Shown here: positions 31,897 to 42,589 of the stretch, piece by piece | Numbering within the stretch: the stretch's first letter is position 1 | How the letters are laid out: each line of letters begins with the position of its first letter | Assembly (NCBI GenBank): GCA_018907035.1 | Contig: JACCIC010000122.1 | Location: forward strand, 1,194,501-1,258,500 | Direction: 5' to 3' | From: Sycobia sp. Sy_11 | Taxonomy: Eukaryota; Arthropoda; Insecta; Hymenoptera; Epichrysomallidae | Length of the DNA stretch: 64,000 nucleotides | Notes under the pieces: generated by a model | The model's database searches: none | What the model was told of the DNA's origin: nothing | What the model saw: the letters and a program-made list of their open reading frames with translations, nothing else | Position numbers and translations under genes: made by a program

Positions 31897-32285
31897 CAGA
31901 AGAACGGGCGCTCCCGACTTCTGAAAAAGTAATTCTTTTTCACCTAAGAAATAATCCAGAAAGCCGCCGGGAGATAAAATTATAATCGAGTTAATTTAAT
32001 TCGGGGAAAAGGCGCTCCTTTTCGTCGAATTAAACTATCAGACGGCTATTAATCACGAGGCGCACCTCGGATTAATACCAGACCGACCGGCGACCAAAAA
32101 TTTGCAAGTCATCATAACGTTGATCGATTTAATAATTTAATATTATAAATATACGAATTAAATTCTGTAAAATAAATCGAAAGAAAACGGAGTATTGCTA
32201 AGGAATAATAAACGCTTATTCCTAAGTAAAACACCGAACTTTTTTATATCACTGGCTAAGGCGCACCTTAGCGCGATATAAAAAA
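31897..32285 (+). ncRNA. Array of four two-tier stem-loops with GG-CGCW-CC tips
   Basis: Four hairpins downstream of the TATA box. (1) 31897-31923: CAGAAG/CTTCTG outside, CGGG-CGCT-CCCG inside. (2) 31995-32033: TTTAATTCG/CGAATTAAA outside, GAAAAGG-CGCT-CCTTTTC inside. (3) 32048-32076: ATTAATC/GATTAAT outside, CGAGG-CGCA-CCTCG inside. (4) 32240-32285: TTTTTTATATC/GATATAAAAAA outside, GCTAAGG-CGCA-CCTTAGC inside. Tips share the GG-CGCW-CC form (GGG-CGCT-CCC in the first) while the stems differ entirely yet stay complementary. The RNA of the LTR leader would contain them. Function unknown. Confidence 0.75.
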
Positions 32286-32787
32286 GAGAAAAGGGTTTAT
32301 TACGATAGCACTACAGTAACTCCGTGTAAATAGACGGACCGCTTATATAAATATAATAAATAGAAAGAGGAACCGTTTAAGTCAATGTAGTCAATAAAGC
32401 GAGAAAATTACTGAGTCAAGGCCGTGTGAATTCGTAGAAATTTAGATAAGCCGATTAACTGCTAGCTATAATATAAAATAAATTGAAGGCGCGAGTAATT
32501 AATTTGCGAATCGTTATTTTTGTTGTTTGTTTCAAGGTATCTACAGCGAGATCCCGATAGAATAGGAATTTTTTTTTTTTTGTATAATTTATTAGATAAT
32601 ATGTTGTGTTATTTTTATTAAAAACATAAAAAAACCACGAGTCTTTCATCAGAAGTTATTCACCCGAAAACCCGTCCTGGTACGTTCCTCCCTCCAAATC
32701 ACGTACCCTAAGCCCCACAAATTTCCCGTAATAATAAAATAAAACTTGGTAAAAGAAAATTAAGAAGGAAGGAGACGGAACGTTACA

Positions 32788-32791
32788 AAAT
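32788..32791 (+). repeat. Target-site duplication AAAT, right
   Basis: AAAT directly after CGTTACA, matching 31454-31457. Confidence 0.75.
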
Positions 32792-32861
32792 CAAAACGAT
32801 ATGATGGTTTTCAACTTAGGAGAAAGTTGTAAAGTAAATAAGAACCAAAATTCAATATATA

Positions 32862-33913
32862 TTAGGAGGCGAATTTAGTTTCCGACTTTTTTTAACGGGA
32901 AAAAGACATTTGTGATGGAAAATTGATAGACGTTAGCTTAATCAAAATATTTTCCATCATTTTTTACTTTCCCGATCTTTCTGGCAAAATGGCGATAGCA
33001 TGGCGAAAGTACGATGGCGGTTTCGAGGCGATCCAATCATCCATAAATTTTTGCACTTTTTGTACATGCCGGAAGTGTATATCAACAAAGTCGTACCGCA
33101 TCGATCTGAATAGATGTAATCAAAAGGCACTATGTCTGTCGAATACGCTGGGTGCGGCAACACTTCCCATTCGAGCTGCAACAGGGTGTTTTTGACGGGT
33201 TTCGCAACATGTGGCCGAACATTCTCATACAATAGAATGACTTTTCGCCCATGGCTCGCGATTGCTGATCTATGTTCAATCAATTTCTGTTGAATATCAT
33301 TCAATTGGCTTTGTGTGCCCCATCAGTGACGTTTTCATTCGGCTTTAGCAGCTCGTAGAAGAACACACCCTGTTAGTCCCACCAAATACACAGCAGTATC
33401 TTTTGGCCATGGATGTTCCGTTTTGGTGTCGATGTGGACGTTTGGCCTGGGTCCAACCATGATTGTATGCGCTTAGGATTGTCATAGTAGATCCATTTTC
33501 ATCACCAGTCACAATTCGCCACAAAAAACTCTTTTTTTTGCCTGGTAAGCAAAGACAGTGTGATGTTGTATCGACTGATAATGGCACTTTTGGTCAAATC
33601 GTGTGGCATCCATTTTCCTTTTTTATGGATCTTTGCCAACGCATGTAAACTTTTACCAATGACTCTGTGACTGACTTCTAACTTATTAGTGATTATATAG
33701 TGCAAAAGGACATGTCTAAAAAACGATTTATCACGATTCATTGTTCACTGATTCAAAAATTATAATGTTCATACAAATTATGGCGCCTGTTAACTGAATT
33801 TTATTAGTAAATGCCAAAACGAAAAAATAAGTACTAGATCCGACATAACGGACGTTTCATATACATATATCGCCATCTAAACGTGAAGGTCGTAAACTAA
33901 GTTCGCCTCCTAA
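32862..33913 (-). mobile_element. mariner with internal deletion and decayed transposase
   Basis: A 1052-bp element between TA dinucleotides. Ends TTAGGAGGCGAATTTAGTTT and the complement of TTAGGAGGCGAACTTAGTTT form clear terminal repeats. Minus-strand transposase scraps: MNRDKSFFRHVLLHYIITNK fused almost directly to HRVIGKSLHALAKIHKKGKW and MPHDLT (so most of the DNA-binding part is deleted), FLWRIVTGDEN (first Asp), KVILLYENVRPH (second Asp replaced: usually HDNARPH) and HPAYSTDIVPFDY (third Asp kept). Inactive. Confidence 0.92.
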
Positions 33914-34084
33914 TATATAATGAAGTCTAGAGTACATACACACAAATATGATATAATTCTAATTATAATTATGATTTCGTGACGGAATTGAACGCTTAAA
34001 TGAGATAAATAGATCAATAAGTCCCTCTCTATCTTGCCCCTTTCTTCTTTCTCTCACGGCTTTATTTCCTTCTCCCTCTCACCG

Positions 34085-34440
34085 CACTCACGAACGCACT
34101 GAATTTCGCGACTATGTACAAAACGCTATAGAGCTCGTATCGGGCAATACTATACATAACGTACAAAACGACGCTATGCATGATTAGTTTAGATATTGCG
34201 TTCAAAAGTGATAGGCGTGTAAACATGGAGTTCACTAACGCCGAAATTCGCGCTATTTTAAAGTTTTTCTTCGTCAAAGGCAAATTCGTTAGAGAAACGT
34301 TCAGTGAAATTAATGGTGTTTTGGAGGACGGCACGCTATCATTTCGAACCGTAGAGGAATGGTTTCGAGATTCAGAGCCGGTGAAAACGACGCCATGGAT
34401 AAACCAGCCGGCGGAAGACCTGTGGTAACGAATACCGATC
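34085..34440 (+). pseudogene. mariner, 5' part only (same family as 8344-9225)
   Basis: Leader GAATTTCGCG-CTA-GTACAAA and the ATG context match the 8.4-kb copy. The transposase starts MEFTNAEIRAILKFFFVKGK at 34227 and runs to TVEEWF; after a frame change it gives FRAGENDAMDKPAGGRPVVT before the match ends at about 34440. No catalytic residues retained. Confidence 0.9.
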
Positions 34441-34599
34441 AAATCGGTGTTAGATTTAACGTGAGGGAGATAGCCGAGATTACGAAGATGTCAATGTTTT
34501 ATATTTATTTACAACAAGACCTGCTGGACCTTTTTAACACTGGAGTCAATTTTGTATGCTCTTTTTGAATTAAGGCTTTTTCTGCAAGATGCCAAAATT

Positions 34600-35065
34600 C
34601 GTTTTAAATAGCATTTGGCAGTCTTTATATGTTTGATCGTTAAAGCAATTCATTTGGAATTAATCTTCGATTTTACCATATAAGTATTTTTAGCGGCATG
34701 TTGGGAGCTTACTGCTTATCGAGGCCTCTGTAATAACTTACAATAATAAAGGCAACACCTTTCTTGATAGTGAAGCTGAAATTTCATGTTTCGTTATAAA
34801 AACTTCTACTTCAACGCAAATGACTGCGGCTACTTTGGTCAAGCATCAGCTGAAATGTTATTTCATTTCGCCTAGAGATGCTGATTTTGGTAGAATTTGG
34901 GCAGCTAACGTAAAGTTTTTCAAAAGAAATTAGTACATAGTTACAGGCGAATCAAAATGTGTTATCATGTTATTTTAGGACTCAAGTTATTTTACGTTAT
35001 TTTACAACTCTTTGAGCTAATATGGAGGCTTGTTTGAATTATAGATCACTCAGTGCACCTGGTTT
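34600..35065 (+). pseudogene. BEL/Pao integrase remnant
   Basis: Plus strand, three frames: KAIHLEL-like start (worn), NNKGNTFLDSEAEI (usually SDNGTNFVGA), then LVKHQLKCYFISPRDADFGR and IWAANVKFFKRN (usually WHFIPP-APHFGGLWEAAVKSAK). The catalytic Asp of the second block is changed to Asn. No LTRs or other parts of an element nearby. Confidence 0.75.
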
Positions 35066-36430
35066 GTTTCATTGATGGTTCAATTGTAATGCTTCCTATG
35101 CCATTTTTCGAAATTGATAAATCGCAAATTCTCCGCTTCAAATGAAGAATAATACAACTCATGAAAAATCATTGTTCACAGAGATATCAGAAATACTATT
35201 TAGGTTTCTAGTATTTAAGTCAGTTCTGGGAGAACACCAAGTGGCTCAAGCCTAATTAAAATTTCAAATTGAATATTTGATTCTATTATAAATAATTATT
35301 CCTGCACCGAAATGGATATTAGGACGTATTATAGCTTTGCATTTAGGAAATGTGCAGTTGACGAGAGTAATAAATTTGTGTACTGCTACTTATAGATCGA
35401 ATATAGGCAACCAGTTAACAAATTAGTTTTGTTTCCCGTTCATGAAAATATATTGGCTAATCTATTAGTATTGCAGTCAAACTAAGCGATATATCTTTGC
35501 AATTTACTGTTCGTCATTTAGTTTTGGATAATGTACAAAATTATTCATTCGAGCTACGTCGTATGGTTGCACCACTTTCATTAGAAAAGAAAATTTAAAG
35601 AATTATATGCTTATGAATTGGCAATCACTTTTTCTTAACTAAAATAGTGCATGAAATTTTAATATAAGTTCAATTATTACAAAAAAGGATTGGCTTTTTA
35701 TGTCATAGTTTTCAACACGCAATCAATTTTGTACATTGATATCTATTAGTTTTTTTTGCCTGTGAGCATATCGTATTTCAGACAAGTAGAACTTGTTTAT
35801 GCTTTCGATACTACTTTTGGAAACTGCCGATATTTTGCAAGGTTATATATATTAAGATAGGATGTATAGTTACGGTAGTTTTGTGTATATTCATTCAAGT
35901 TGCGACTTTTTTCTACAATAAATTAGTTACAAGGATTACCTTAAACTATGAATTTACTGAGTAATTCAACGATTTCAATATTTTATCATATAAATATTGA
36001 GCTATCTGGATGTATTAATTCGAGCTAAGCCTCGAAATTAATAAGCTTTAATTTTTAATTTAACGTTTAATTTAACCTTGCCTCAGAAACAAAATTACAC
36101 TTTTTTAATGGCCTTCTTAAGGATCACACCTTGCAATATTTCTGCTTAGTCAGAAAGTACGCTCTTGTAAGCAAAAAATGGCATTTTTGAACGAGTAAAA
36201 AAGCTTGTATTCCTCACAGAAGATATTGAACCTGAAGGCGACCGGTTGGTCGATCTGTCGCTGATCGTATTTTTACTGGAGATTCTAGTATCTTCCAAAG
36301 AAAATTCCGAAAATCAACATATTTTCTGTCTGGAATGAACACACTTTTATATATACAAAAAGTACGATATTTAATTAGCAAATTCAGTTCTTGGTTAATT
36401 TTGAATTACAGTGTCGCTGTTGTTATATAT
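35066..36430. other. Unassigned AT-rich stretch
   Basis: The first 300 bp may be further worn BEL pol; the rest shows no coding signal or repeats I can identify. Confidence 0.3.
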
Positions 36431-36435
36431 ATATA

Positions 36436-37058
36436 TCAGGTGCATAAGTTGAATTTTGCTGGTATCACTCTTAGATATCGCTAGCGATATGTACACATTT
36501 ATATGATTTGGTATATGTCATTTTTTCTATTGATTTTAACCTTCAAAAATACACATTTCCACAAGTTTTCACAAGTACGATCGTCATAGTGTTTATGGTG
36601 AGTATGTTGTTGCTGGTCTTAGTTCATCAAAAGAAAAAAATTGCTGAAATGAATCGGTTGCTGCTAGAATCTTGTGGTAAATATGCTCCAATCATTAGAA
36701 CACGCGAAACATGGTTTCATCATATATATTGGATACATCGAACTTAATTGGAAAGTGCTATTGCACCCGCCCTACTCTCCAGATTGTACCCCATCCGACT
36801 ATAACCGCTTCGCATCGATGGAACACTCACTTTCACAGCAGTGATTAACCAATTTTGAAAAGTCAAAAAACTCGTCAAATGGTTTGACTCGAAGGAGAAA
36901 ATTGTTTTTAAGAATAGTATTCATAATTTACCTGTAAGATGGACGAAATGTGTGGAGTCCAATGGTAACTAATTTCAATAAAAAAATTTTTGCGATACCC
37001 ATGAAAATTAACTGTTTTTTTATCGAAGAAAGCGAAAAATTGCAACTTACACCTCTGG
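36436..37058 (+). mobile_element. Internally deleted mariner (about 0.62 kb)
   Basis: Left end ATCAGGTGCATAAGTTGAAT and right end the complement of ACCAGAGGTGTAAGTTGCAA form imperfect terminal repeats. A short N-terminal transposase scrap (IAEMNRLLLESCG) is fused to C-terminal LLHPPYSPDCTPSDYNRFAS (third catalytic block) and a worn LPERW-type tail. The centre is missing, so only a helper transposase could have moved it. Confidence 0.85.
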
Positions 37059-38156
37059 TATAATAAATATTCTATATTTACGACTTAGCTATATATTTAA
37101 ATTATTTATTTCTTACTTGACCACTGTCAACACATATATCTAGTATTATATTATTCGTCTATTGTCTCCTGAAAATAGCTAAAGTGCGCCTTATTCTGTC
37201 ATAAATGTATATTTTTTAACAAATCCAAGTCAAAAATAACATGGTTATATATGTAATGGTTCTTAACAATGAAATTATTCATGTCAAAAAAGTAATTTCT
37301 TCCGGAGAAAAATTTAATTTAATTGCATTAAAAAATTAATACATTCAGATATATGTCGATGAAAATAAATTAAATATAAAAGTCGATATTATGACTCCAT
37401 TTATACACTCCATATCTGCATACAGAAATAGATGAAATCCGATATAGATGAAAGATGTAGATATAGATTTAGATGAAGATATAGATTTTTCGTATGAATT
37501 TAGAAAAAGTGGACATCCAAAGCAAGTTACGCAAGAAAACATAAGATAATCAATATAGTGGACGTTCCTAAACTTTCTTTACGTAGAGTATAAGTATCTA
37601 CCATATGAGACGTACACTGAAACATTCTCTTTAATTAAGAGAACTTACATTCATCTCTTAAGACCTAGAAGATGCACGACTGATGTCCTTGACTATCTTC
37701 TCCACATTCAAATTAAATATCAGCCAAAGAGTGAATTACGGTAAAATCGCAATCACTGGAATTAAAGATTTATTTTTGTATAGAACAACCCCGGCGAAAG
37801 AGGAAAGAAATGAATAAAATATAAGATTAAAAATGAACTCCCTAGATATCAGAGAGGTCAAACAAAAGAAAGGAAAAACATGTAGGAATCAATTTGCCCT
37901 ATATGTAAAAGGAAAACATTCAATATCCATGAATATAATTGAACAAAATATATACAAAACATTATCAGTATTAATTTTTTATTTATTAATCATTAAACGA
38001 AAACATACCCTTTACAAAAACAATTAATCTATAAAAATCTCCTAGTATATAAAACATATGATCATAAAAGAAATCTATCACACAGTAGCAAAAATCGATA
38101 AGCGAATTTATCTCAGCAGAAAGATTAATAAAATAAATATAATTATACAATCATAT
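37059..38156. other. Unassigned AT-rich stretch
   Basis: No recognised gene. Short open frames at 37345-37542 (minus) and 37833-38027 (plus) have no similarity I can name. Confidence 0.4.
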
Positions 38157-38303
38157 TGTAACGTTCCTATCCCCCTCGGGATGGCTTGCGCGGTATTTTC
38201 CAGAGTACTTTGAGACGGGAGAAAGTATATTCAGAATCGGACGGCGGATCAGGCAAATAATTATTATTAACACAGTATATTTTTTATAAAAAAAATATAA
38301 ACT
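38157..38303 (+). repeat. Left inverted terminus of the Ty3 element
   Basis: Matches the reverse complement of 46724-46870 at roughly 85-90 percent by eye. Shared blocks: GTTCCTATCCCCCTCGGGAT, CGCGGTATTTTCCAG, TTTGAGACGGGAG, GGACGGCGGAT and AACACAGTATATTTTTT. Confidence 0.9.
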
Positions 38304-38462
38304 ACTATTTTTATATGTATTCGGCCAGCTGAACCTCTACATCAGGTTATGTTACTAAACAAATGTATTACAAAAAAAGGTACATTATTTTTACATTTAT
38401 AAGTATGTTACCTTAAATTCTATAATATCATTTAAATTCTATACTATCATTCTATACTACAG

Positions 38463-38843
38463 GAAAAGCAGGCAAAGGTCGCGACGACTACTGTAGAAGG
38501 TAGTTGACGCGACCGCCGAAAACGGAAGCATTGAGAGAGAACGCAATACATAATCTCTCTCAACCGTTAGTTTGAGTAAGAAAGTGCGTAACAGGATATA
38601 CACCTCGGGCGGCGAGAGAGAACCGCTCCAAGTGTATTAGGCCGGCGGCAACTATCTCCCTCTAATATATTCCCGCACGCACACTACCGTACTATCTCGC
38701 CGTACGACACGCGCCAGTAGAGAACACTGCAGTAGGGGAACTCGGGAGCTTCTGCACTGGCGCACGCGTTCCAACATATACAACGGGTGTCCCGAACGAA
38801 CTCACCCGCTGTATTTAATTTATAAATACTTTAATATTGTGAA
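38463..38843 (+). repeat. Direct repeat (LTR-like), left copy, first part
   Basis: AAAAGCAGGCAAAGGTCGCG onward matches 45692-46073: GACGACTACT-TAGAAGGTAG, GAGAGAGAACGCAATACA, ATACACCTCG, GACACGCGCCAG-AGAGAACA, ACATATACAACG-GTGTCCC. Match stops at AATATTGTGAAC, where an insertion begins. Confidence 0.9.
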
Positions 38844-38847
38844 CACC

Positions 38848-38902
<55 letters not shown>

Positions 38903-39626
38903 GACCGACCAAACAGCCGGTCCGCGGTTGCGAAACCGAGCGTTCGCGCATGAAGGCGAAAATGCGCGAAGTGCAAGCCGCGAGAGTGCGCGACGTTCGC
39001 CCACGAAGGTGGAAGTAGAGTGAAGAAGTATTCTTCTTCTCCGAGCTGTTGAGGAAGACTGTCGCATCGAGAAGAGACACCATCAAAACTCTTCAACTCT
39101 CTCTCGATCCTGTTGCCATCCGCATCCCGACCATCCCGAAGCACCAGATGTGTCCACTTCGGCGGATTTTCCAGCAGCCACGTCTGATTTACGACCGTCC
39201 TCACGGTCGTCCTGAGCGCGTGTCGTCCCTGAGCCGGATAGCTCAGCGATATTGAGAGAAGAAAGGAAGAAGAGAAGCCATTCCTAAAAGAGAAAGAGTG
39301 AAAGAAAGAGAGAGAGAGAGAGGGAGCCCGAGGAAGATCGCAAATCGAGAGGAAGACACAGCATCGCGAGGAAGCAGCGGCGCCGAGGACTCTTTCGCAA
39401 GTAGCCTCTTCTTAAATTACATGTGAAGTACGCGTCCCGGTATGAGCGGGCGCGATCGTTGCACGGCTGCGCGCGCGAGCCACCCGTTGGAAAACTCAAC
39501 GCATCGCGTCCCCCCCCCTTTCTCCGTCCTGCCCTATATACCTATGTTCGCGGAAGGATATATATATACATACGTATATGTACATTGATATATATATAAA
39601 GAACAATATTTTTACGCAGTATATCG
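38844..39626 (+). mobile_element. Insertion of unknown family in the left direct repeat
   Basis: About 780 bp absent from the right copy. It starts with an (AT)n tract, contains a GC-rich non-coding core (38900-39200, many GCGCG/TTCGC motifs), a GA-rich tract (39296-39330) and ends AT-rich. The frames through the AT tract (YIYIYI) are artefacts. No terminal repeats or coding domain recognised. Confidence 0.7.
38850..38899. repeat. (AT)n microsatellite
   Basis: Uninterrupted AT run of about 24 units. Confidence 0.95.
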
Positions 39627-40195
39627 GCTGCCAGAATAATAATACTTATTAAAATTATGATTAATAATACTAATATATTATTAATAATCTTACTGTTGTT
39701 ATTAAAATTCTTATTATTATTAATAATATTATTATAAATCGGCAGCTCGTCCGGTGTTGGACGAGCAGCGGTGATAATACCCGACAATTTTATTATAAAA
39801 GAGCCTACAAAAGACAAAATCAGGGAGTTCGTCCAGTGAACCGGCTGTCCCGAAGTTGTGTCAATTGAACTCCTCCCGGAGCTATAAAGTATCCAGAGCT
39901 CAGAAATTCCTGCCTGAAAATCCTTACGAAATTTTTAACTTGATCTCTGTTGCGAGGCGCTCCTCAAAATATAGACAGTTAATAATTTTACCTATCCTGA
40001 AGTGAACGTGATCTTGGTTGCGAGGCGCTCCTCAAAAGACCAGCTGTTCTCTTATCCTAATCAAATTACTATCCTCTTAATTCTTGTGCCTGGTTGCAAG
40101 GAGCTCCTTAAAAGACCAGCGGAATTAAGTCACCTTAGTATTAATCTAGATTAAATTCTACTTGTCTCGTTTAATTTGCCCGCGTGGGAACTAGC
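39627..40195 (+). repeat. Direct repeat (LTR-like), left copy, second part with structured RNA
   Basis: Resumes CGGCTGCCAGAATAATAAT and matches 46074-46620. It contains an AT-rich hairpin closed by CTGCC/GGCAG (39628-39632 with 39741-39745), a stem GCTCGTCC/GGACGAGC (39745-39752 with 39759-39766), then three tandem hairpins (39947-40119) and ends just before the truncated gag. Confidence 0.85.
39947..40119 (+). ncRNA. Three tandem hairpins upstream of gag
   Basis: Hairpins at 39947-39978, 40014-40043 and 40090-40119 follow one plan: outer CTGGT (or CTGT, TTGGT) with ACCAG (or ACAG), spacer TGC, inner GAGG-CGCT-CCTC or AAGG-AGCT-CCTT, spacer AAAAG. The change GAGG/CCTC to AAGG/CCTT preserves pairing, and so do the outer changes. 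Spacing is about 65-75 bp. Worn copies lie at 46450-46540, and the same plan occurs at 349-610. Confidence 0.75.
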
Positions 40196-40648
40196 ATCGG
40201 GTATCCGTGCGGTAAACTAAAAAGTGAAACCATGTATTATACCATGCTCGCCGAATATCGCCTGCATATACGCCAGGATGACGTCAACTCTACGTCAGAT
40301 ATTGTGCAACGAGTCGAAGAATTCTTGGAAACGAAAAAACAATATGAAAAACAGAAAAACTGGAATTCAAATTTATCGACGCATAAACCAGATGTTAAAC
40401 CTAAAAAACCTGAAGCTCGAGTGAATAGTTACTATAATGAAATAGTTACTATGTACGATCGAATAAAATGTTGTTGGAAGTGCAAACAAATCGCACATGA
40501 CCGATTTAAGTGTACAAAACGCCAGAAAATTTTCTGTTCATATTGTGGCTGCGGTAACGTGTATACTGGTGATTGTAAGTATCATCCGTCGGGAAACGCC
40601 CCACGGGTCGGGCTTACACCGAACAAAGCTCGTCCCACCCACAATTAA
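40184..40648 (+). pseudogene. Ty3 gag, C-terminal nucleocapsid part
   Basis: An open frame of 154 codons. The charged helix EEFLETKKQYEKQK is followed by zinc knuckle CWKCKQIAHDRFKC (Cys-2-Cys-4-His-4-Cys, all ligands present) and a second Cys cluster CSYCGCGNVYTGDC. The nucleocapsid binds the element RNA. A complete gag would carry several hundred more residues in front; here the frame runs straight out of the LTR-like repeat, so a deletion removed the N-terminal part and probably the primer-binding site. Confidence 0.85.
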
Positions 40649-41098
40649 AAATTGAAATAGATAACCGACATTTCGTGAGTGATTATTGGCGATTACGAAG
40701 TATCAGCAGTTTTGGATGTTGGACCTGTAAGTGCTTCCGTAAGTGAACAACTTAGTGAAGTTTGCATGAAATTCAAATGGCATAGTGAGCCAAGTAATCG
40801 TATTGCAGACTTGGCAAACGGTTCACAAATTAACCTTGGAAAAAATATATATGGACCGATATATATGCAAGGAATAAGATTTCAACAAAAATTCTTAGTA
40901 ATGAATGAATTGAGCCATCCTATGCTCTTTGGTATGGATGCTCTTAAAAAACTCGAGATCTGTATAACATTCAATAATCGTGAGATTGCCAAAACTTTAG
41001 ACAACCAGATACATCAAGTATGTACGAATGGAGCGCCTTCTGAACTACAGGACTTAAATTCAATTGAACAACAAAAACTAGAAAAATTCTTATAAACG
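40649..41098 (+). pseudogene. Ty3 aspartic protease
   Basis: IIGDYEVSAVLDVGPVSASV is the active-site strand of a retropepsin, but the Asp-Thr/Ser-Gly triad reads DVG. The flap strand (NLGKNIYGPIYMQGIRF) and the closing LFGMDALKKLEI helix are well kept. It would process the polyprotein. One frame change near 40660 connects it to gag. The DVG change argues against activity. Confidence 0.85.
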
Positions 41099-41099
41099 G

Positions 41100-42050
41100 A
41101 AATGGATAAATTCAAGTCTATCAAAGGTCCTACTCCACTTCTACAGCACGAAATCGACTTAGAGAAAAAGCACCGATCAAACCGAAATACCGACCGAGAA
41201 ATCTGGCTCTGCAAGAAATTATTAATCAAGAGGTTGATAAAGTGCTGGCTGAAAACGTGATAAGATCGTCCAGCAATCTGTGGAGTTTACCAGCAATAAT
41301 CGTAAAAAAGAAAGACACAAAGGCTCGATTCTGTTTGGATTTCAGAAAAGTGAATAAAGTGACAAAGAAAGCCGCTTATCCCTTACCACAAATTAATGCA
41401 GCATTAGATAAACTACGAGGAGCACGACATCTTTCGACACTAGATTTAAAAAATGGATATTGGCAAGTTGCATTAACACCGGAAAGTCGTCCTATCACTG
41501 CCTTTACCGTGGCCGGAAAAGGTCTTTTTGAATTCAACATAATGCCGTTTGGCCTGCACTCAGCACCGGCTACGTTCCAATGACTTTTAGACAGAGTAAT
41601 CACTCCGGAGATGGCACTATATGCATTTGCATATCTAGATGATATTGTAGTAGTCTCATCTACATTCGAGGAACATCTGGAAAAATTGAGAGAAGTTTTC
41701 AACCGCCTAAAAATTGCAAAACTGAAGCCGAATCCAGATAAGTGCCATATTGCCCGTTCAAGTCTAAAATATCTAGGACATATAGTAGACAAAAACGGTC
41801 CACACACCGATCCGGAGAAAGTGGCTGCCGTACTTAATTTAGCGCCACCACGAAATATGAAAGAAATTCAACGATTTATGGGCCTGATATCATGGTATAG
41901 AAGATTCCTGAAAGATATCTCAAATGTTGCCGCACCAGTACACCGTTTAACTAGGAAAAAAGCTAAGTGGATTTGGGAAGAGGTAGAGCAAGATGCTTTT
42001 GACAAAATCAAGCAGCTTCTCGCACCCATCCTTTCCTGTCTAGACTGAAA
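41100..42050 (+). pseudogene. Ty3 reverse transcriptase
   Basis: Domain order complete: KPKYRPRNLALQEIINQEV, SSSNLWSLPAIIVKKKDTKA, RFCLDFRKVNKVTKKAAYPL, LSTLDLKNGYWQVAL (first catalytic Asp), GLFEFNIMPFGLHSAPATFQ, then FAYLDDIVVVSSTFEEHLEK (YLDD, catalytic pair intact), LKYLGHIVDKNGPHTDPEKV and FMGLISWYRRFLKDISNVAA. A TGA at 41581 right after PATFQ and a frame change near 41240 break it. Otherwise well preserved, so the copy is fairly young. It converts element RNA into DNA. Confidence 0.95.
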
Positions 42051-42480
42051 CCGCGCGTTTATCCTGCAAACGAATGCTAGTAAAGAGGTATTGGGGGCAG
42101 CTCTACACAAGCATATGAGAGCTGCGAAAGAGTCATCGCATTTGCTAGCCCAACGCTCACCCTAGCCGAAAAGAATTATTCTGCCACCGAACTAGAATGC
42201 TTAGCAATTCAATGGGGCGTGTGGAAATTTCGTGATTATCTTGAAGGATATCACTTTATTGTATTAACAGACCATTAATCGTTAAAATCGCTTAATAATA
42301 TTGAAAATCCGTCTGGTCGTTCAGGTCGCCGGGCACTCGAATTAAGCCAATATGATTTTGAAACTAAATACCATCCTAGAAAAGATAATCTACTAGCCAA
42401 TACACTATCTCGACAGTCATTAGCAGACGAAGCCACCGACATTAAAGTAGAAGATTGGTATGATAAATCGTACAAAAATG
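42051..42480 (+). pseudogene. Ty3 RNase H
   Basis: [20 protein letters not shown] (usually TDAS; the first Asp is now Asn), then worn E-ECLA and Y-FIV-TDH blocks and RRALELSQYDFETKYHPRKD with N-LANTLSR, in three frames. It would degrade RNA in the RNA-DNA hybrid. Several stops. Confidence 0.85.
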
Positions 42481-42589
42481 TGAAGAGTGATCCCGAAAGC
42501 TATCAAGATTTTTGTATAAAAAATGGACGGCTGTACAAGCACGTTTTACACATCTTAGATTTCAACGATACAAGCGAAAATCTATAGTG

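Larger units (their letters stand above)
31458..32787 (+). mobile_element. Solo LTR of a Ty3/gypsy-type retrotransposon
   Basis: A 1330-bp non-coding block that begins TGTAACG and ends CGTTACA, a perfect 7-bp terminal inverted repeat with the canonical TG/CA, flanked by the 4-bp duplication AAAT. Four-base duplications are usual for gypsy-type elements. Inside are a TATA box (31703-31710), a downstream GC-richer stretch where transcription would start, and four large two-tier stem-loops (31897-32285). No second LTR or coding part remains, as expected after LTR-LTR recombination. Orientation is taken from the TATA box. Confidence 0.85.

Noticed and set aside
38815..39204. Minus-strand frames with YIYIYI stretches
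   Set aside because: They run through an (AT)n microsatellite in several frames at once; not coding.
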